Assembly (NCBI GenBank): GCA_029338835.1
Contig: JAQYBD010000044.1
Span: forward strand, 1 to 64,000
Length of the DNA stretch: 64,000 bases
Direction: 5' to 3'
Source: Selenomonadaceae bacterium
GTDB lineage: Bacteria > Bacillota > Negativicutes > Selenomonadales > Selenomonadaceae
Program-made: the position numbers and the translations under genes
Shown: positions 26,299-35,740 of the stretch, piece after piece
How the letters are laid out: every line of letters starts with the position of its first letter
How positions within the stretch are numbered: position 1 is the first letter of the stretch
The notes under the pieces: generated by a model
Databases searched by the model: none
What the model was told of the DNA's origin: nothing
Seen by the model: the letters and a program-made list of their open reading frames with translations, nothing else

Positions 26299-29200
26299 TT
26301 ACATATAATCGGCCGTGGATTTCTTGCGCTCCTGCTTGACGAGGCCAAGCTTGGCAGCAATCCACTCCATAGTGACGAAGAACACGGGAATCAGGAAGAT
26401 ACCCATAGCCGTCGCAAAGAGCATGCCGCCGACAACGGCAACACCCATGCCGTTACGCGCAGCAGCACCGGCACCCGTGGCGATGGCCAGAGGGACGCAG
26501 CCGATGATGAAGGCGAACGACGTCATGAGGATCGGGCGCAGGCGCAGGCCGGCTGCTTCAAGCGCTGCCTTGACCGGCTCCATGCCGCGGTCGACACGGA
26601 CCTTCGCGAACTCGACAATCAGGATGGCGTTCTTCGCGGCAAGACCGATGATCGCGATGATACCGATCTGCATGTAGACGCTGTCCTGGAGGCCGGCATT
26701 CTGGTGACCGAACATCGCCTCGATGATGGAAAGACCATACTCCGACACGAGGGCGCCGAAGATGCCCGTCGGCACCGTCAAGAGGACGGCGAACGGAACG
26801 CTCCAGCTCTCATAGAGGGCTGCGAGGCAGAGGAAGACGAAGACGAGGGAAAGCACGAGGACCTGCAGCGTCGAACTCGAAGCCTTAGCCTCCTCACGGC
26901 TCTGACCGGACCATTCGATGTTGAAGCCCGTGCCGGCATTCTGCTGGACGACTTCCTTGATGGCATTCATGGCCTGGCCAGAGGAATAGCCGTTGCCTGT
27001 CTGACCCGTGATCTGGATGGAACGCGTGCCGTTGAAGCGGGAGATGTTCGATGGGCCCGACGTGAGTTTCGGACGCAGCAGCGTATCGAGCGGAACCATC
27101 GTGCCTTTGCTCGACTTGACGAAAATGAACTTCATCTGGTCGGTCGAACTGCGATAGTCATTGTCAGCCTGCAGCATGACCTTGTAGCTGCGGCCAAAGC
27201 GGTTGAAGTCATTGACCTGATAGCCGCCGTAGTTGACCTGCATCGCGGAAAAGACATCCGAAAGCTGGATGCCGAGATTCTTGACCTTCTCGCGATCGAC
27301 CTCATATTGGACAACCGGCGAGCCGACGGAGTACGTCGAGCGCACACCGGCAAGTTCCGGACGCTGGTTGGCCTCTGCGACAATCTTCTTGGTGATATCG
27401 TTAAGTTCCGTCTCCGTGTGCCCCGTCATATCCTGCAGCTGGAGCGTCCAGCCGCCCGTCATGCCGAGGCCAGGGAGTGCCGGCGGATTCATGGCGATGA
27501 CCGTCGCCTCCGGCGCTACCTTGGCACCGAGACCAAACGTCGTACGCACGGCAGAATCGACCGATAAGGCAGCGTCTTCACGCTGCGACCAGTCCTTCAT
27601 ACCGACGACGATCATGCCGGCGCTCGATGAGGAACCGCCCGAGAGCGGCGAGAAGCCCGTGATAGCCATCGTGCTATCGAGCCCCTTGATGTTCTCCATC
27701 ATGGCGACATTGAGCTTGTCGATGACTTCCTGTGTGCGGTTGGCAGAAGTACCATCCGGCATCTCGACGGCTGCGAACATATAACCCTGGTCTTCGTTTG
27801 GAACGAAGGTGGATGGCAGTTTCTGGAAAATGATGCCTGCGCATCCCGCAACGATCAGCAGGAAAATGAGCGCCAGGCGCGTGTGGCGGATAAACCGTGC
27901 TACCACACCGACATAACCGCGTTTCGTGCGTTCAAACCAGTTGTTGAATTTGACGAAGAAGCGCCCCAGGATGCCTTCATCATCCTTTTCCGTATGGCGC
28001 TTGAGCATCATGGCACAGAGTGCCGGCGTCAGCGTCAAGGCCACGAAAGCCGAAAGGCAGACCGAGACGGCAATCGTCAAGGCGAACTGGCGGTATAAGA
28101 CACCCGTCATGCCGCCGAGGAAGGCAACCGGCACGAAGACGGCCGAGAGGACGATGGCGATGGCGATGACCGGGCCCTGGACTTCATCCATGGCACGTTC
28201 CGTCGCATCGATTGGCGTCAGACCTTCCTCCATATGCTTCTCGACGTTCTCGATGACGACGATGGCATCGTCAACGACGAGGCCGATGGCAAGGACCATC
28301 GCGAAGAGCGTCAAGGTGTTGATCGTGAAGTCAAGTACGATGAATGCGCCGAGTGTACCGATCAGGGAAACCGGGACTGCGAGCAGCGGGATGATTGTCG
28401 CGCGCCAGTTCTGCAGGAAAATGAAGATGACGAAGACGACAAGCAGCAACGCCTCGAAGAAGGTCATCAAGACCTCTTCGATCGATGCATTGATGTAGCT
28501 CGTGGAATCAAAGATCGTCGACATCTGCATGCCCGGCGGCAGCGTATCCTTCGCTTCATCGAAGACCTTGCGGACCTCGCCGATGGTCTTCATGGCATTG
28601 GCATCACTCGTGAGCTTGATGCCGAAGCCGACAGCCGGGTAGCCATTGAATTTCGAGATGATAGCCTCCGACTGGGAGCCCGTCTCAATCTTCGCGACAT
28701 CCTTGAGACGGACGAACTGGCCGTCACCGTTCGACTTGATGATGACGTTGCCGAATTCTTCCGGCGTCGTCAGTCGACCCTCGATCTTGCCGGACATCTG
28801 CTTTTCCTGTCCCTGGTTGACCGGCATGGCGCCGACCGTACCGGCCGGAGCCTGGACGTTCTGCTCCTTGATGGCTGCTGAGACATCGGCAACCGTCAGA
28901 TTGAGTTCTGCCAGCTTGTCCGGATTGAGCCAGACGCGCATCGCGTAGTCGGAGCCGAATACCTGGACATCGCCGACGCCGTTGATGCGCTTGAGCTTAT
29001 CGAGGAGATAGATTGTCGCATAATTCTTCATGAAAGCACGGTCATACGTGCCATCCGGCGAATAGAACGACATCATGTACGCCATATCATTCGTTGATTT
29101 CTTGGTCGTGACACCGACCTGCTGGACTTCAGAAGGCAGCTGGCTTGTCGCTGAAGCGACGTTGTTCTGCACCTTGACCGAGTCCATATCGCCATCCGTA

Positions 29201-29490
29201 CCGACCTCGAACGTGACCGACAGGCTGTAGCGACCCGTATCATCGGAGGTCGAGGACATGTAATCCATGCCCTGCGTACCGTTGACCTGATCCTCGATGA
29301 TCTGCGCGACCGTCTGATTGACGACAGCGGCACTCGCGCCCGTATACGACGTGCCGACGCTGACCGTCGGCGGTGAGATCTGCGGATACTGCGCAATCGG
29401 CAGCTGGGTAGCCGCAATCGAACCGGCAATGACAATGATCAGCGAGATGACGATGGCAAATATCGGGCGGTGGATAAAGAATTTAGACAC
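26299..29490 (-). CDS. RND efflux permease, HAE1/AcrB type
   Basis: Proton-driven inner-membrane pump of 1063 residues, the full family length. It starts MSKFFIHRPIFAIVISL and has PISPP-like periplasmic entry sequence QYPQISPPTVSV. The helix-4 proton-relay region reads LVVDDAIVVIENVEKHMEEG, with the paired aspartates. The second half holds IIGLAAKNAILIVEFA. It exports drugs or other toxic compounds with the adaptor encoded 12 bases upstream. The start codon is GTG at 29488-29490 behind AGGGGG. No outer-membrane TolC-like gene is adjacent, so an outer channel must come from elsewhere. The pair is controlled by the divergent MarR gene. Confidence 0.95.
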   Translation of the reverse strand: MSKFFIHRPIFAIVISLIIVIAGSIAATQLPIAQYPQISPPTVSVGTSYTGASAAVVNQTVAQIIEDQVNGTQGMDYMSSTSDDTGRYSLSVTFEVGTDGDMDSVKVQNNVASATSQLPSEVQQVGVTTKKSTNDMAYMMSFYSPDGTYDRAFMKNYATIYLLDKLKRINGVGDVQVFGSDYAMRVWLNPDKLAELNLTVADVSAAIKEQNVQAPAGTVGAMPVNQGQEKQMSGKIEGRLTTPEEFGNVIIKSNGDGQFVRLKDVAKIETGSQSEAIISKFNGYPAVGFGIKLTSDANAMKTIGEVRKVFDEAKDTLPPGMQMSTIFDSTSYINASIEEVLMTFFEALLLVVFVIFIFLQNWRATIIPLLAVPVSLIGTLGAFIVLDFTINTLTLFAMVLAIGLVVDDAIVVIENVEKHMEEGLTPIDATERAMDEVQGPVIAIAIVLSAVFVPVAFLGGMTGVLYRQFALTIAVSVCLSAFVALTLTPALCAMMLKRHTEKDDEGILGRFFVKFNNWFERTKRGYVGVVARFIRHTRLALIFLLIVAGCAGIIFQKLPSTFVPNEDQGYMFAAVEMPDGTSANRTQEVIDKLNVAMMENIKGLDSTMAITGFSPLSGGSSSSAGMIVVGMKDWSQREDAALSVDSAVRTTFGLGAKVAPEATVIAMNPPALPGLGMTGGWTLQLQDMTGHTETELNDITKKIVAEANQRPELAGVRSTYSVGSPVVQYEVDREKVKNLGIQLSDVFSAMQVNYGGYQVNDFNRFGRSYKVMLQADNDYRSSTDQMKFIFVKSSKGTMVPLDTLLRPKLTSGPSNISRFNGTRSIQITGQTGNGYSSGQAMNAIKEVVQQNAGTGFNIEWSGQSREEAKASSSTLQVLVLSLVFVFLCLAALYESWSVPFAVLLTVPTGIFGALVSEYGLSIIEAMFGHQNAGLQDSVYMQIGIIAIIGLAAKNAILIVEFAKVRVDRGMEPVKAALEAAGLRLRPILMTSFAFIIGCVPLAIATGAGAAARNGMGVAVVGGMLFATAMGIFLIPVFFVTMEWIAAKLGLVKQERKKSTADYM

Positions 29491-29502
29491 AGTGCCGCCC
29501 CC

Positions 29503-30711
29503 TTAGTTGCTGCCATCGCTATTCGTCATCGTATCGTACGGCGTCGTATCTTCGTCAAAGGAGAAGCCCATCTCTTCCGGCGTTACCATCGTGACAGCCA
29601 GCTCCTTGCCTTCTGTCAGGCTGGAAAGACCTTCGACCACGACCTTGTCACTAGCGGAAAGGCCGCTCTTGACGACGTAGTAGCTGCCGATCTGCTGGCC
29701 GAGTTCAATGCTGCGTGCTTCCGATTTGCCGTCATCGCCGACAACCATGACGAATGTCTTGTCGAGCAGCTGCTGGACAGCACGCTGCGGCACGAGGATA
29801 GCGTTCGGGATGGTCTCGCCCGTGAGCTTGACGCGCGCGAACATGCCCGGCAGCAGCAGGCCATTCGGATTCGGGAAGAGTGCCTTGACCGTCAGCGTGC
29901 CCGTGTTCTGGGCAAGTGCGCGGTCAGCCTGGACGATGCGTCCATCCAAGGGATACGTCGAGCCATCCGAAAGCTTGACCGTGACGTCAAGCGGATCGCC
30001 AGAACCGCTCTGCATGGACTGGATATTGCGGAACTTCAGGTACTCGGCCTCCGAGATGCTGAACTGCACGAAGACCGGATCGATTGTACCAATGGTCACG
30101 AGGTTCGTATTGCCGGCCGTGGCAAACGTGCCGACGGCAACATCGTCGACGGATACCTGGCCCGACATCGGCGCGTAGACGACCGTATCGTCAAGATCCT
30201 GCTGAGCCTTCTGCACGAGTGCCTCATTGGCAGCAGCAGCAGCCGAATATGCATTGACATTGGCCTGCTGCGTCGTCACCGTCTGCTCCGAAATGGCATC
30301 AGCTGCCAACAGCGACTGATCACGGTAGAGATCGGTCTGCGCATTCGAGAGCGTTGCCTGTGACTGCGCGAGATTGGCCTGAGCCTGCAGGACAGCTGAC
30401 TCGTACTGGCGTGAATCGAGACGGTAGAGCGGCTGGCCGGCTTCGACATGATCACCGCCATGGAAATACTTCTCGACAATCTTGCCCGATACTTTCGACT
30501 GTACTTTGACTTCATCCCTGCCAACGACCTGGCCAGCATATTCACTGGACACCGGAGCGTCTGTCTGCAATACCTGCATGACCTTGACCTGTGTCGCCTG
30601 CGACTGCGCAGCTTGTTGGTTCTTTCCACAGCCGGCAATGAATACCGGTGAGGTTGCGAGCGCTGCCGCTAACAGCAGAGCCTTGAGTTTCTTGTTGTTT
30701 GTAAAAAACAA
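29503..30711 (-). CDS. RND efflux periplasmic adaptor lipoprotein (AcrA/MexA type)
   Basis: Membrane fusion protein linking the RND pump to an outer-membrane channel. At 402 residues, it has an N-terminal lipoprotein signal with lipobox FIAGC followed by KNQQAAQ. Next come a barrel/lipoyl half (GRDEVKVQSKVSGKI, YRLDSRQYESA), an alpha-helical hairpin rich in Ala and Gln (about 95-165), and the second lipoyl half DTVVYAPMSGQVS. The C-terminal barrel and membrane-proximal domains follow. The start is taken as TTG at 30709-30711, 8 bases after GGAGG. The TTG places the signal peptide correctly, while an ATG 20 codons upstream does not. It is the first gene of the pump operon. Confidence 0.93.
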   Translation of the reverse strand: MFFTNNKKLKALLLAAALATSPVFIAGCGKNQQAAQSQATQVKVMQVLQTDAPVSSEYAGQVVGRDEVKVQSKVSGKIVEKYFHGGDHVEAGQPLYRLDSRQYESAVLQAQANLAQSQATLSNAQTDLYRDQSLLAADAISEQTVTTQQANVNAYSAAAAANEALVQKAQQDLDDTVVYAPMSGQVSVDDVAVGTFATAGNTNLVTIGTIDPVFVQFSISEAEYLKFRNIQSMQSGSGDPLDVTVKLSDGSTYPLDGRIVQADRALAQNTGTLTVKALFPNPNGLLLPGMFARVKLTGETIPNAILVPQRAVQQLLDKTFVMVVGDDGKSEARSIELGQQIGSYYVVKSGLSASDKVVVEGLSSLTEGKELAVTMVTPEEMGFSFDEDTTPYDTMTNSDGSN

Positions 30712-30803
30712 ACAGATGACCTCCTTTTCTTGTATTGGCCTGCAGTCCGTTTCCCGTATCCCGCATGCCATGGCGATTATTTCCCATCTGTCTTGTTCTA
30801 GAA

Positions 30804-30864
30804 TAGTAAATAAATGTTTACTATCGATAGAATCTATAGTATATTATATTTAAACAAAAGTCAA
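30804..30864 (-). promoter_or_regulatory. RND operon promoter with MarR-type palindrome
   Basis: Minus-strand TTGACT (30859-30864), 17-base spacer, TACTAT (30836-30841). Just downstream, around the expected transcription start, is TAGTAAA-N6-TTTACTA (30804-30823), a good candidate operator for the divergently encoded MarR protein. Confidence 0.65.
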
Positions 30865-30961
30865 TATTCGTCATCTAATATCCCACATCTCACAGACTTT
30901 TTCCATCGTAAAGGATGAAGATAAAAAGAAGATAAAAGAATCACATCATGAGGGAGAGTTA

Positions 30962-31411
30962 TTGAACATGGAAGAAAAAGAAAAGCAGCCTCATTCGCTG
31001 TTATCCCGGCGTTTCACGGAGATGGTACTCCTGATCCACAATTATTTCTACCGCCAGGGACAGATTCCGATCCCGCTCAACCAATTCTGCGTACTGGTCA
31101 TGCTGCAGAGCCGGGAATCCACCTGTATCTCCGAACTTTGTTCCATGCTGCATCTTTCCAAGCAGCAGATGACAACCATCGTCGAAAAACTCACTTCCGT
31201 TGGCTATATCGAACGCCACAGTGACCCGGAAGACCGGCGCCGCAGCCTGCTGAGCATCACGGCTGCCGGACAGCAGCTGCTCGACAAGCAAGACGACCGT
31301 GTACGCGAGCGCTTTGATCAGCGGCTTGCCCGCTTGTCTCCCCAGCAGATTGAGAGTTTGGATACCAGCATGCAGATCCTCAATGAATCCATCGAAAAAA
31401 TGTTTTCTTGA
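30962..31411 (+). CDS. MarR family transcriptional regulator
   Basis: A 149-residue winged-helix repressor. The DNA-binding region is CISELCSMLHLSKQQMTTIVEKL, and the wing is RHSDPEDRRRSLLSITAAG, the classic MarR D-x-R-D/E-x-R motif. It is divergent from the RND pump operon with a palindrome between, so it very likely represses the pump and releases on ligand binding. The start is TTG at 30962 (5 bases after GGGAG) or ATG at 30968 (11 bases); the choice is uncertain. Confidence 0.92.
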   Translation: MNMEEKEKQPHSLLSRRFTEMVLLIHNYFYRQGQIPIPLNQFCVLVMLQSRESTCISELCSMLHLSKQQMTTIVEKLTSVGYIERHSDPEDRRRSLLSITAAGQQLLDKQDDRVRERFDQRLARLSPQQIESLDTSMQILNESIEKMFS

Positions 31412-31416
31412 CTGAC

Positions 31417-31439
31417 GCCGCCTTTAAGGCGGCTTTTTT
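31417..31439 (+). terminator. terminator of the MarR gene
   Basis: GCCGCCTT/AAGGCGGC hairpin followed by six T residues, 6 bases after the stop. Confidence 0.93.
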
Positions 31440-31475
31440 CGTCCCCCCTAATCGTTATGGAAGTATCCATGACAC

Positions 31476-31502
31476 AAAAAGGGCTGCTTCTACTGCAACC
31501 CC
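31476..31502 (-). terminator. terminator of the MBL hydrolase gene
   Basis: Minus-strand GGGTTGC/GCAGCCC hairpin followed by five T residues. Confidence 0.85.
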
Positions 31503-31524
31503 TTCATCAAAGTCTTCTACTGTT

Positions 31525-32334
31525 TTACGCGAGTGGAATCACATCGAGATCGTCCGGTACAAAGACATTGCCGTGATAATACTCTTTGGCTTCAGCCGTA
31601 TATGCCTGCTTGCGCGTATCAATGCTCTTGTCTTCCGTATGATAGAGTACGAGATTCTTGACACCGAGTTCCTCCGCAAGTTCACTGGCTTCCTTGACCG
31701 TACTGTGATTCTTCTCATACGGCTTGAATCTGTCGCGGTCGCCGTATTTGCAGAATGCTTCAGCCAGCAGCCAGTCGGCGCCTTCGGCATAGGCTCTGTC
31801 ATGCTCATTGTACGGCTCATCGCCGAGACACGTGAAGCGCATGCCATCCTGGAAGTCCAGCTCATAGCCAAACTGCTTGGCCTTGGTGGAAAGGATATCG
31901 AACGCTGTCAGCGTCACACCTTCAAACGCGACTGTTTCGCCGTCTGTGAGCTCATGCAGGAAGATACTCGTGCCGACACGCGCAAAATCCTTCTTCTTGA
32001 GTGTCATCTTCGTCATCGTCAGCAGCATATCCATGACGACATCATGGCAGTAAATATGGAATTCGCCCTGGTACTTGCCCTTGTTCATGAGATCAGCCAC
32101 TTTGCGCATGACCCAGATGACGCCAAGGACGTGATCGGTATGCCCATGCGTCACAAACATATGATGGCATTTCTGGTAATCGAACCCCGCCTGTTCCAGC
32201 TGCCGCAGGATGCCATTGCCACCGCCGGCATCGGTCAGGAACAGATTCCCGTTGTCCAGTTCCAGATAAAAACACGTGTTATAACATTTCGTGACCATAG
32301 CATTGCCCGTACCGAGCATCGTAAGTTTTCGCAT
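31525..32334 (-). CDS. MBL-fold metallohydrolase, RNase Z-like
   Basis: A 269-residue metallo-beta-lactamase fold protein. It starts MRKLTMLGTGNAMVT, has DAGGGNGILRQL near residue 40, the metal-binding THGHTDHVLG motif near 65, a later LLAEAFCKY, and NHSTVKEASELAEELG with a metal histidine. The pattern is nearest to RNase Z/arylsulfatase-like beta-lactamase folds, but it lacks the full RNase Z layout I would expect, so the substrate is unassigned. The ATG at 32332-32334 lies behind GGAGGG. It is monocistronic, with terminators on both sides. Confidence 0.85.
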   Translation of the reverse strand: MRKLTMLGTGNAMVTKCYNTCFYLELDNGNLFLTDAGGGNGILRQLEQAGFDYQKCHHMFVTHGHTDHVLGVIWVMRKVADLMNKGKYQGEFHIYCHDVVMDMLLTMTKMTLKKKDFARVGTSIFLHELTDGETVAFEGVTLTAFDILSTKAKQFGYELDFQDGMRFTCLGDEPYNEHDRAYAEGADWLLAEAFCKYGDRDRFKPYEKNHSTVKEASELAEELGVKNLVLYHTEDKSIDTRKQAYTAEAKEYYHGNVFVPDDLDVIPLA

Positions 32335-32371
32335 GAAATCGCCCTCCATTCTGGCTAACTCTTTTTATTAT

Positions 32372-32403
32372 AAAACAAGGCGCTGACACTTGTCAGCACC
32401 TTG
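32372..32403 (-). terminator. terminator at the end of the fab-rnc operon
   Basis: CAAGGCGCTGAC (32372... region) pairs with GTCAGCACCTTG, T-rich tail on the minus strand, directly after the rnc stop. Confidence 0.8.
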
Positions 32404-32410
32404 CCGGATT

Positions 32411-33139
32411 TCATTTTGTATACTTTGGGGCTTCCAGACGCTCAAGCGCCATACGCGCCGCATGCTGCTCGGCTTCCTTCTTGCTGTGTCCGGTGCCTTC
32501 GCCCATGACCCTGCCAGTCACAAGGACTTCAAAGGTGAACAATTTGTCATGATCAGGGCCTTCTTCGCGTACCAGCCGGTACGTGATGCTCTGCCCTTCC
32601 CTGCGGAAAACGCGTTCCTGCAGTATGGTCTTGTAATCCTTGAGGATCGCCCCCTGCGCCACTTTCTGGAACTCCCCCTGGAGCTGACGCACGACATAAT
32701 CTTTGGCAGCCGTCCAGCCTTGATCCAGATAGACGGCACCGATGACTGCTTCAAAGACGTCTTCCAGGTTTGTCTGGCGGGTGCGTCCGCCTCCCATCTC
32801 TTCACCGTGTCCCAGGAGCAGATAGCTGCCGAGGCCCAGATCCGCCGCCAGCCGCGCCAGTGTTGTCGAGCAGACGATGCTCGCACGTGTGCGTGTGAGT
32901 TCGCCTTCCGGCATCTCGGGAAAATGCTCATAAAGATAAGTGCTGGAGGCAAGCTCCAGCACAGCATCCCCGAGAAACTCGAGGCGTTCATTATGGGCAG
33001 TGTTCCGTTTGGATTCATTCGCATACGAGGTGTGCGTCAAGGCCTGATCCAGGAGCCCGAGGTCACGGAATGCAACCCCCAGACGCTCAGAGAGCATCAC
33101 GAGTTCCTGACGGCGGCTTTCCTTACGAACATTTCCCAT
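32411..33139 (-). CDS. rnc: ribonuclease III
   Basis: Double-stranded RNA endonuclease for rRNA and mRNA processing, 242 residues. The catalytic domain has NERLEFLGDAVLEL near residue 45 and EDVFEAVIGAVYLDQGW near 120, which hold the acidic metal-binding residues. A C-terminal dsRNA-binding domain ends with GEGTGHSKKEAEQHAARMALERL. It lies 6 bases after fabF; the fabF-rnc order is common in Firmicutes. A terminator follows, making it the last gene of the lipid operon. Confidence 0.96.
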   Translation of the reverse strand: MGNVRKESRRQELVMLSERLGVAFRDLGLLDQALTHTSYANESKRNTAHNERLEFLGDAVLELASSTYLYEHFPEMPEGELTRTRASIVCSTTLARLAADLGLGSYLLLGHGEEMGGGRTRQTNLEDVFEAVIGAVYLDQGWTAAKDYVVRQLQGEFQKVAQGAILKDYKTILQERVFRREGQSITYRLVREEGPDHDKLFTFEVLVTGRVMGEGTGHSKKEAEQHAARMALERLEAPKYTK

Positions 33140-33145
33140 GACGAA

Positions 33146-34390
33146 TTACTCCGTATATTTCTTCATGACGATGCAGGCATTGTGGCCGCCAAAACCGAAG
33201 TTATTGGAGATGGCTGCGCGAACCTTCTTCGCCTTTGCTTTATTCGGAACGTAATCGAGGTCAAGCCCCTCATCCGGCGTCTCGTAGTTGATCGTCGGCG
33301 GCAGCATATCGTTCTCGACAGCCAGAGCCGTGGCGATGGCTTCGACACCACCGGCAGCACCGAGCAGATGACCCGTCATGGACTTGATCGAGGAAACCGA
33401 GACATCCTTGGCTGCCTCGCCCCAGACCGCTTTGATAGCCATCGTCTCACCCTCATCGTTGAGGTGCGTGGACGTGCCGTGTGCGTTGACATAATCGACT
33501 TCATCCGCCTTGAGGCCGGCATCATCGAGAGCGAGCTGCATGCATTTCGCCTGATACTCGCCGCCCGGAGCCGGACTCGTGACATGGTACGCATCGGAGT
33601 TCGCACCATAGCCGACGAGTTCTGCATAGATATGCGCACCGCGCGCTTTGGCATGCTCGAGGCTCTCGAGTACGACGAGACCGGCGCCTTCGCCCATGAC
33701 GAAGCCGCTGCGATTCTTGTCGAACGGGCGCGATGCATGCTCTGGATCATCGTTGTGATCCATGCAGAGTGCCTTCATGGCAGCAAAGCCGGCAACAGCA
33801 GCCTGGCTGATGGCAGCTTCCGTACCGCCTGCCACCATGACGTCAGCCTTGCCTTCCTGGATGACGCGGAAAGCATCACCGATGCAGTTCGTACCCGTCG
33901 CGCAGGCCGTAACGATGCAGGAAGAAGGGCCATGCAGCTTGTACGTGATGGCAACCTGGCCGGCAGCGAGATTCGCGATCATCATCGGGATGAAGAACGG
34001 CGAAATACGGCTCGGCCCCTTGTCAAAAAGCTTCTGGTACTGCGAATGCATCGTCTCGATGCCGCCGATGCCTGCGCCAATGTACGTGCCAATGCGGTCG
34101 CGGTTCTCATTTTCGAGGTCAAGCTTTGCATCATCAATAGCAAGCTTTGCTGCAGCCACAGCAAACTGTGCATAACGATCCATACGTTTTGCTTCTTTTT
34201 TGTCGATATAAGCGGTAGGATCAAAATCCTTGACTTCACCGGCAATCTGAGCATGGTATTCCGATGCATCAAAGCGGGTGATCTTGCCAATACCATTCTT
34301 ACCTTCCATGAGGCCCTGCCAGAATGCATCCTTACCCGTACCGATTGGTGTGATGGCGCCAAGGCCTGTGATTACTACGCGATTACTCAA
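33146..34390 (-). CDS. fabF: beta-ketoacyl-ACP synthase II
   Basis: Condenses malonyl-ACP with acyl-ACP in each elongation round of type II fatty acid synthesis. It has thiolase-fold signatures: VVITGLGAITPIG at the start, nucleophile Cys in TACATGTNCIGDAF, and histidines in NAHGTSTHLND and GHLLGAAGG. It is about 414 residues. The start is probably TTG at 34388-34390, 8 bases after GGAG, with only weak upstream alternatives. It lies between the NMO-like gene and rnc in the fab operon. Confidence 0.96.
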   Translation of the reverse strand: MSNRVVITGLGAITPIGTGKDAFWQGLMEGKNGIGKITRFDASEYHAQIAGEVKDFDPTAYIDKKEAKRMDRYAQFAVAAAKLAIDDAKLDLENENRDRIGTYIGAGIGGIETMHSQYQKLFDKGPSRISPFFIPMMIANLAAGQVAITYKLHGPSSCIVTACATGTNCIGDAFRVIQEGKADVMVAGGTEAAISQAAVAGFAAMKALCMDHNDDPEHASRPFDKNRSGFVMGEGAGLVVLESLEHAKARGAHIYAELVGYGANSDAYHVTSPAPGGEYQAKCMQLALDDAGLKADEVDYVNAHGTSTHLNDEGETMAIKAVWGEAAKDVSVSSIKSMTGHLLGAAGGVEAIATALAVENDMLPPTINYETPDEGLDLDYVPNKAKAKKVRAAISNNFGFGGHNACIVMKKYTE

Positions 34391-34439
34391 AACAAATACT
34401 CCTCTCAAAATCCGTTCCTGATACGTTCTTCAAGAGCGG

Positions 34440-35384
34440 TCACTCCGCAGCCGCTGCCTCAGACAAGAGCTGCTCAAAAATCTCATGAACGGACAAGATC
34501 TTATCAATGCGCGGCATGTATTCACCGGTAAAGACAAGTCCCGTCTCAACATCCCCCTGCTGTGCCCGGATGAGCGAGCGGATGATGCAGAAATTGTGCC
34601 TGCAGGCCTTGAGGCACGCATCGCACGTCTTCGGTGGGACAGGTCCCTCCATGACCCTGGCCGAGAATGGCGTACGCACTGCACGACCCGGCAATCCTAC
34701 AGGGCTATGGATGACGACGATATCCTCCGGTTTTGACTTCAGATAATATTCTTTCAGGGCCGGTGCCGCATTGGATTCTGCCGATGCCGCAAAGCGCGAC
34801 CCCATCTGGACGCCAGCTGCGCCCATCTTTATCAAATCAACGATGTCCTGGCCATGGAGAACGCCGCCGGCCGCAATGACCGGGATCTTGACGGCTGCAC
34901 TGACCGATGAAATGAGGTCACGCACCGAGACATTCGTTCCCAGATGGCCGCCGGCTTCCTTGCCTTCCAGCACGATAGCCGCGGCGCCAAGACGCTCTGA
35001 AATTTTAGCTAATTTAACAGAAGAAACAATCGGAACGATTGGCGTCCCGGATTCCTTGCCGAGTCCGAACATATCACGAGAGAAGCCTGCACCTGCCACG
35101 ACAAGATCAATGCCCTCATCGATGGCCGTCTTGACAATGCCGGCAAAATCGCTGGCTGCTACCATGATATTGATGCCGATGATACCAGATGTGAGCGAAC
35201 GTGCGAGCCGGATTTCATAACGCAGTTCGTCGTGGCTCATACCAGATGCGGCAATGAGGCCGATACCGCCCTCGTTCGCTACAGCTGCCGCCAGACGGGC
35301 CGTTGACAAGCGGATCGCCATACCACCCTGCTGGATCGGTACGCGTGCAATCTTGTTGCCAATCTTCAGCTCTGGAAGTTTCAA
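34440..35384 (-). CDS. nitronate monooxygenase-like flavoprotein with Cys cluster
   Basis: A 314-residue FMN TIM-barrel protein of the NMO/FabK superfamily. Seen are PIQQGGMAIRLSTARLAAAVANEGGIG near the start, GAGFSRDMFGLG, GKEAGGHLGT, and PVIAAGGVLHGQDIVD with GVQMGSRF (FMN phosphate binding). The C-terminal part has CDACLKACRHNFC, a CX2CX3CX4C set absent from the FabK of the same operon. It sits between acpP and fabF, so a role near fatty acid synthesis is plausible, but whether it reduces enoyl-ACP or oxidises nitronates is open. The likely start is TTG at 35382-35384, 7 bases after GGAGG. Confidence 0.8.
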   Translation of the reverse strand: MKLPELKIGNKIARVPIQQGGMAIRLSTARLAAAVANEGGIGLIAASGMSHDELRYEIRLARSLTSGIIGINIMVAASDFAGIVKTAIDEGIDLVVAGAGFSRDMFGLGKESGTPIVPIVSSVKLAKISERLGAAAIVLEGKEAGGHLGTNVSVRDLISSVSAAVKIPVIAAGGVLHGQDIVDLIKMGAAGVQMGSRFAASAESNAAPALKEYYLKSKPEDIVVIHSPVGLPGRAVRTPFSARVMEGPVPPKTCDACLKACRHNFCIIRSLIRAQQGDVETGLVFTGEYMPRIDKILSVHEIFEQLLSEAAAAE

Positions 35385-35468
35385 TGTTACTCCTCCAATC
35401 AATCTCACCTCTTAAGAAAATCCCGCGAAGCAACTTCACGGGATTCTCAAAAGGTAAGACGCTCAATC

Positions 35469-35699
35469 TTATTTGTGCTGGTCAATGTAGGTAACTACAT
35501 CCTGAACCGTCTTGATCTTCTCAGCAGCCTCGTCCGGGATCTCAATGTTGAATTCCTCTTCAAAAGCCATGATCAGCTCAACGATGTCCAGCGAATCAGC
35601 GCCCAGATCATCGATAAAAGTAGAATCGATTGCGACCTCATCCGGCTCAACGCCCAGCTGCTCAACAACGATATCTCTTACTTTCTCAAAAGTCGACAT
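35469..35699 (-). CDS. acpP: acyl carrier protein
   Basis: A 76-residue acidic carrier of growing acyl chains. The phosphopantetheine-accepting serine is in [19 protein letters not shown]. The length and the [14 protein letters not shown] start are typical. The ATG at 35699 lies behind AAGGAGGTG. It is placed between fabG and the NMO-like gene in the fab operon. Confidence 0.98.
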   Translation of the reverse strand: MSTFEKVRDIVVEQLGVEPDEVAIDSTFIDDLGADSLDIVELIMAFEEEFNIEIPDEAAEKIKTVQDVVTYIDQHK

Positions 35700-35740
35700 G
35701 AAGTTTCACCTCCTTAAATTAATATCTATATATAGTTATA

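Noticed and set aside
32390-34531. 713-codon plus-strand frame across rnc and fabF
   Set aside because: It is antisense to two genes with full catalytic motifs and arises from codon bias in GC-rich DNA.
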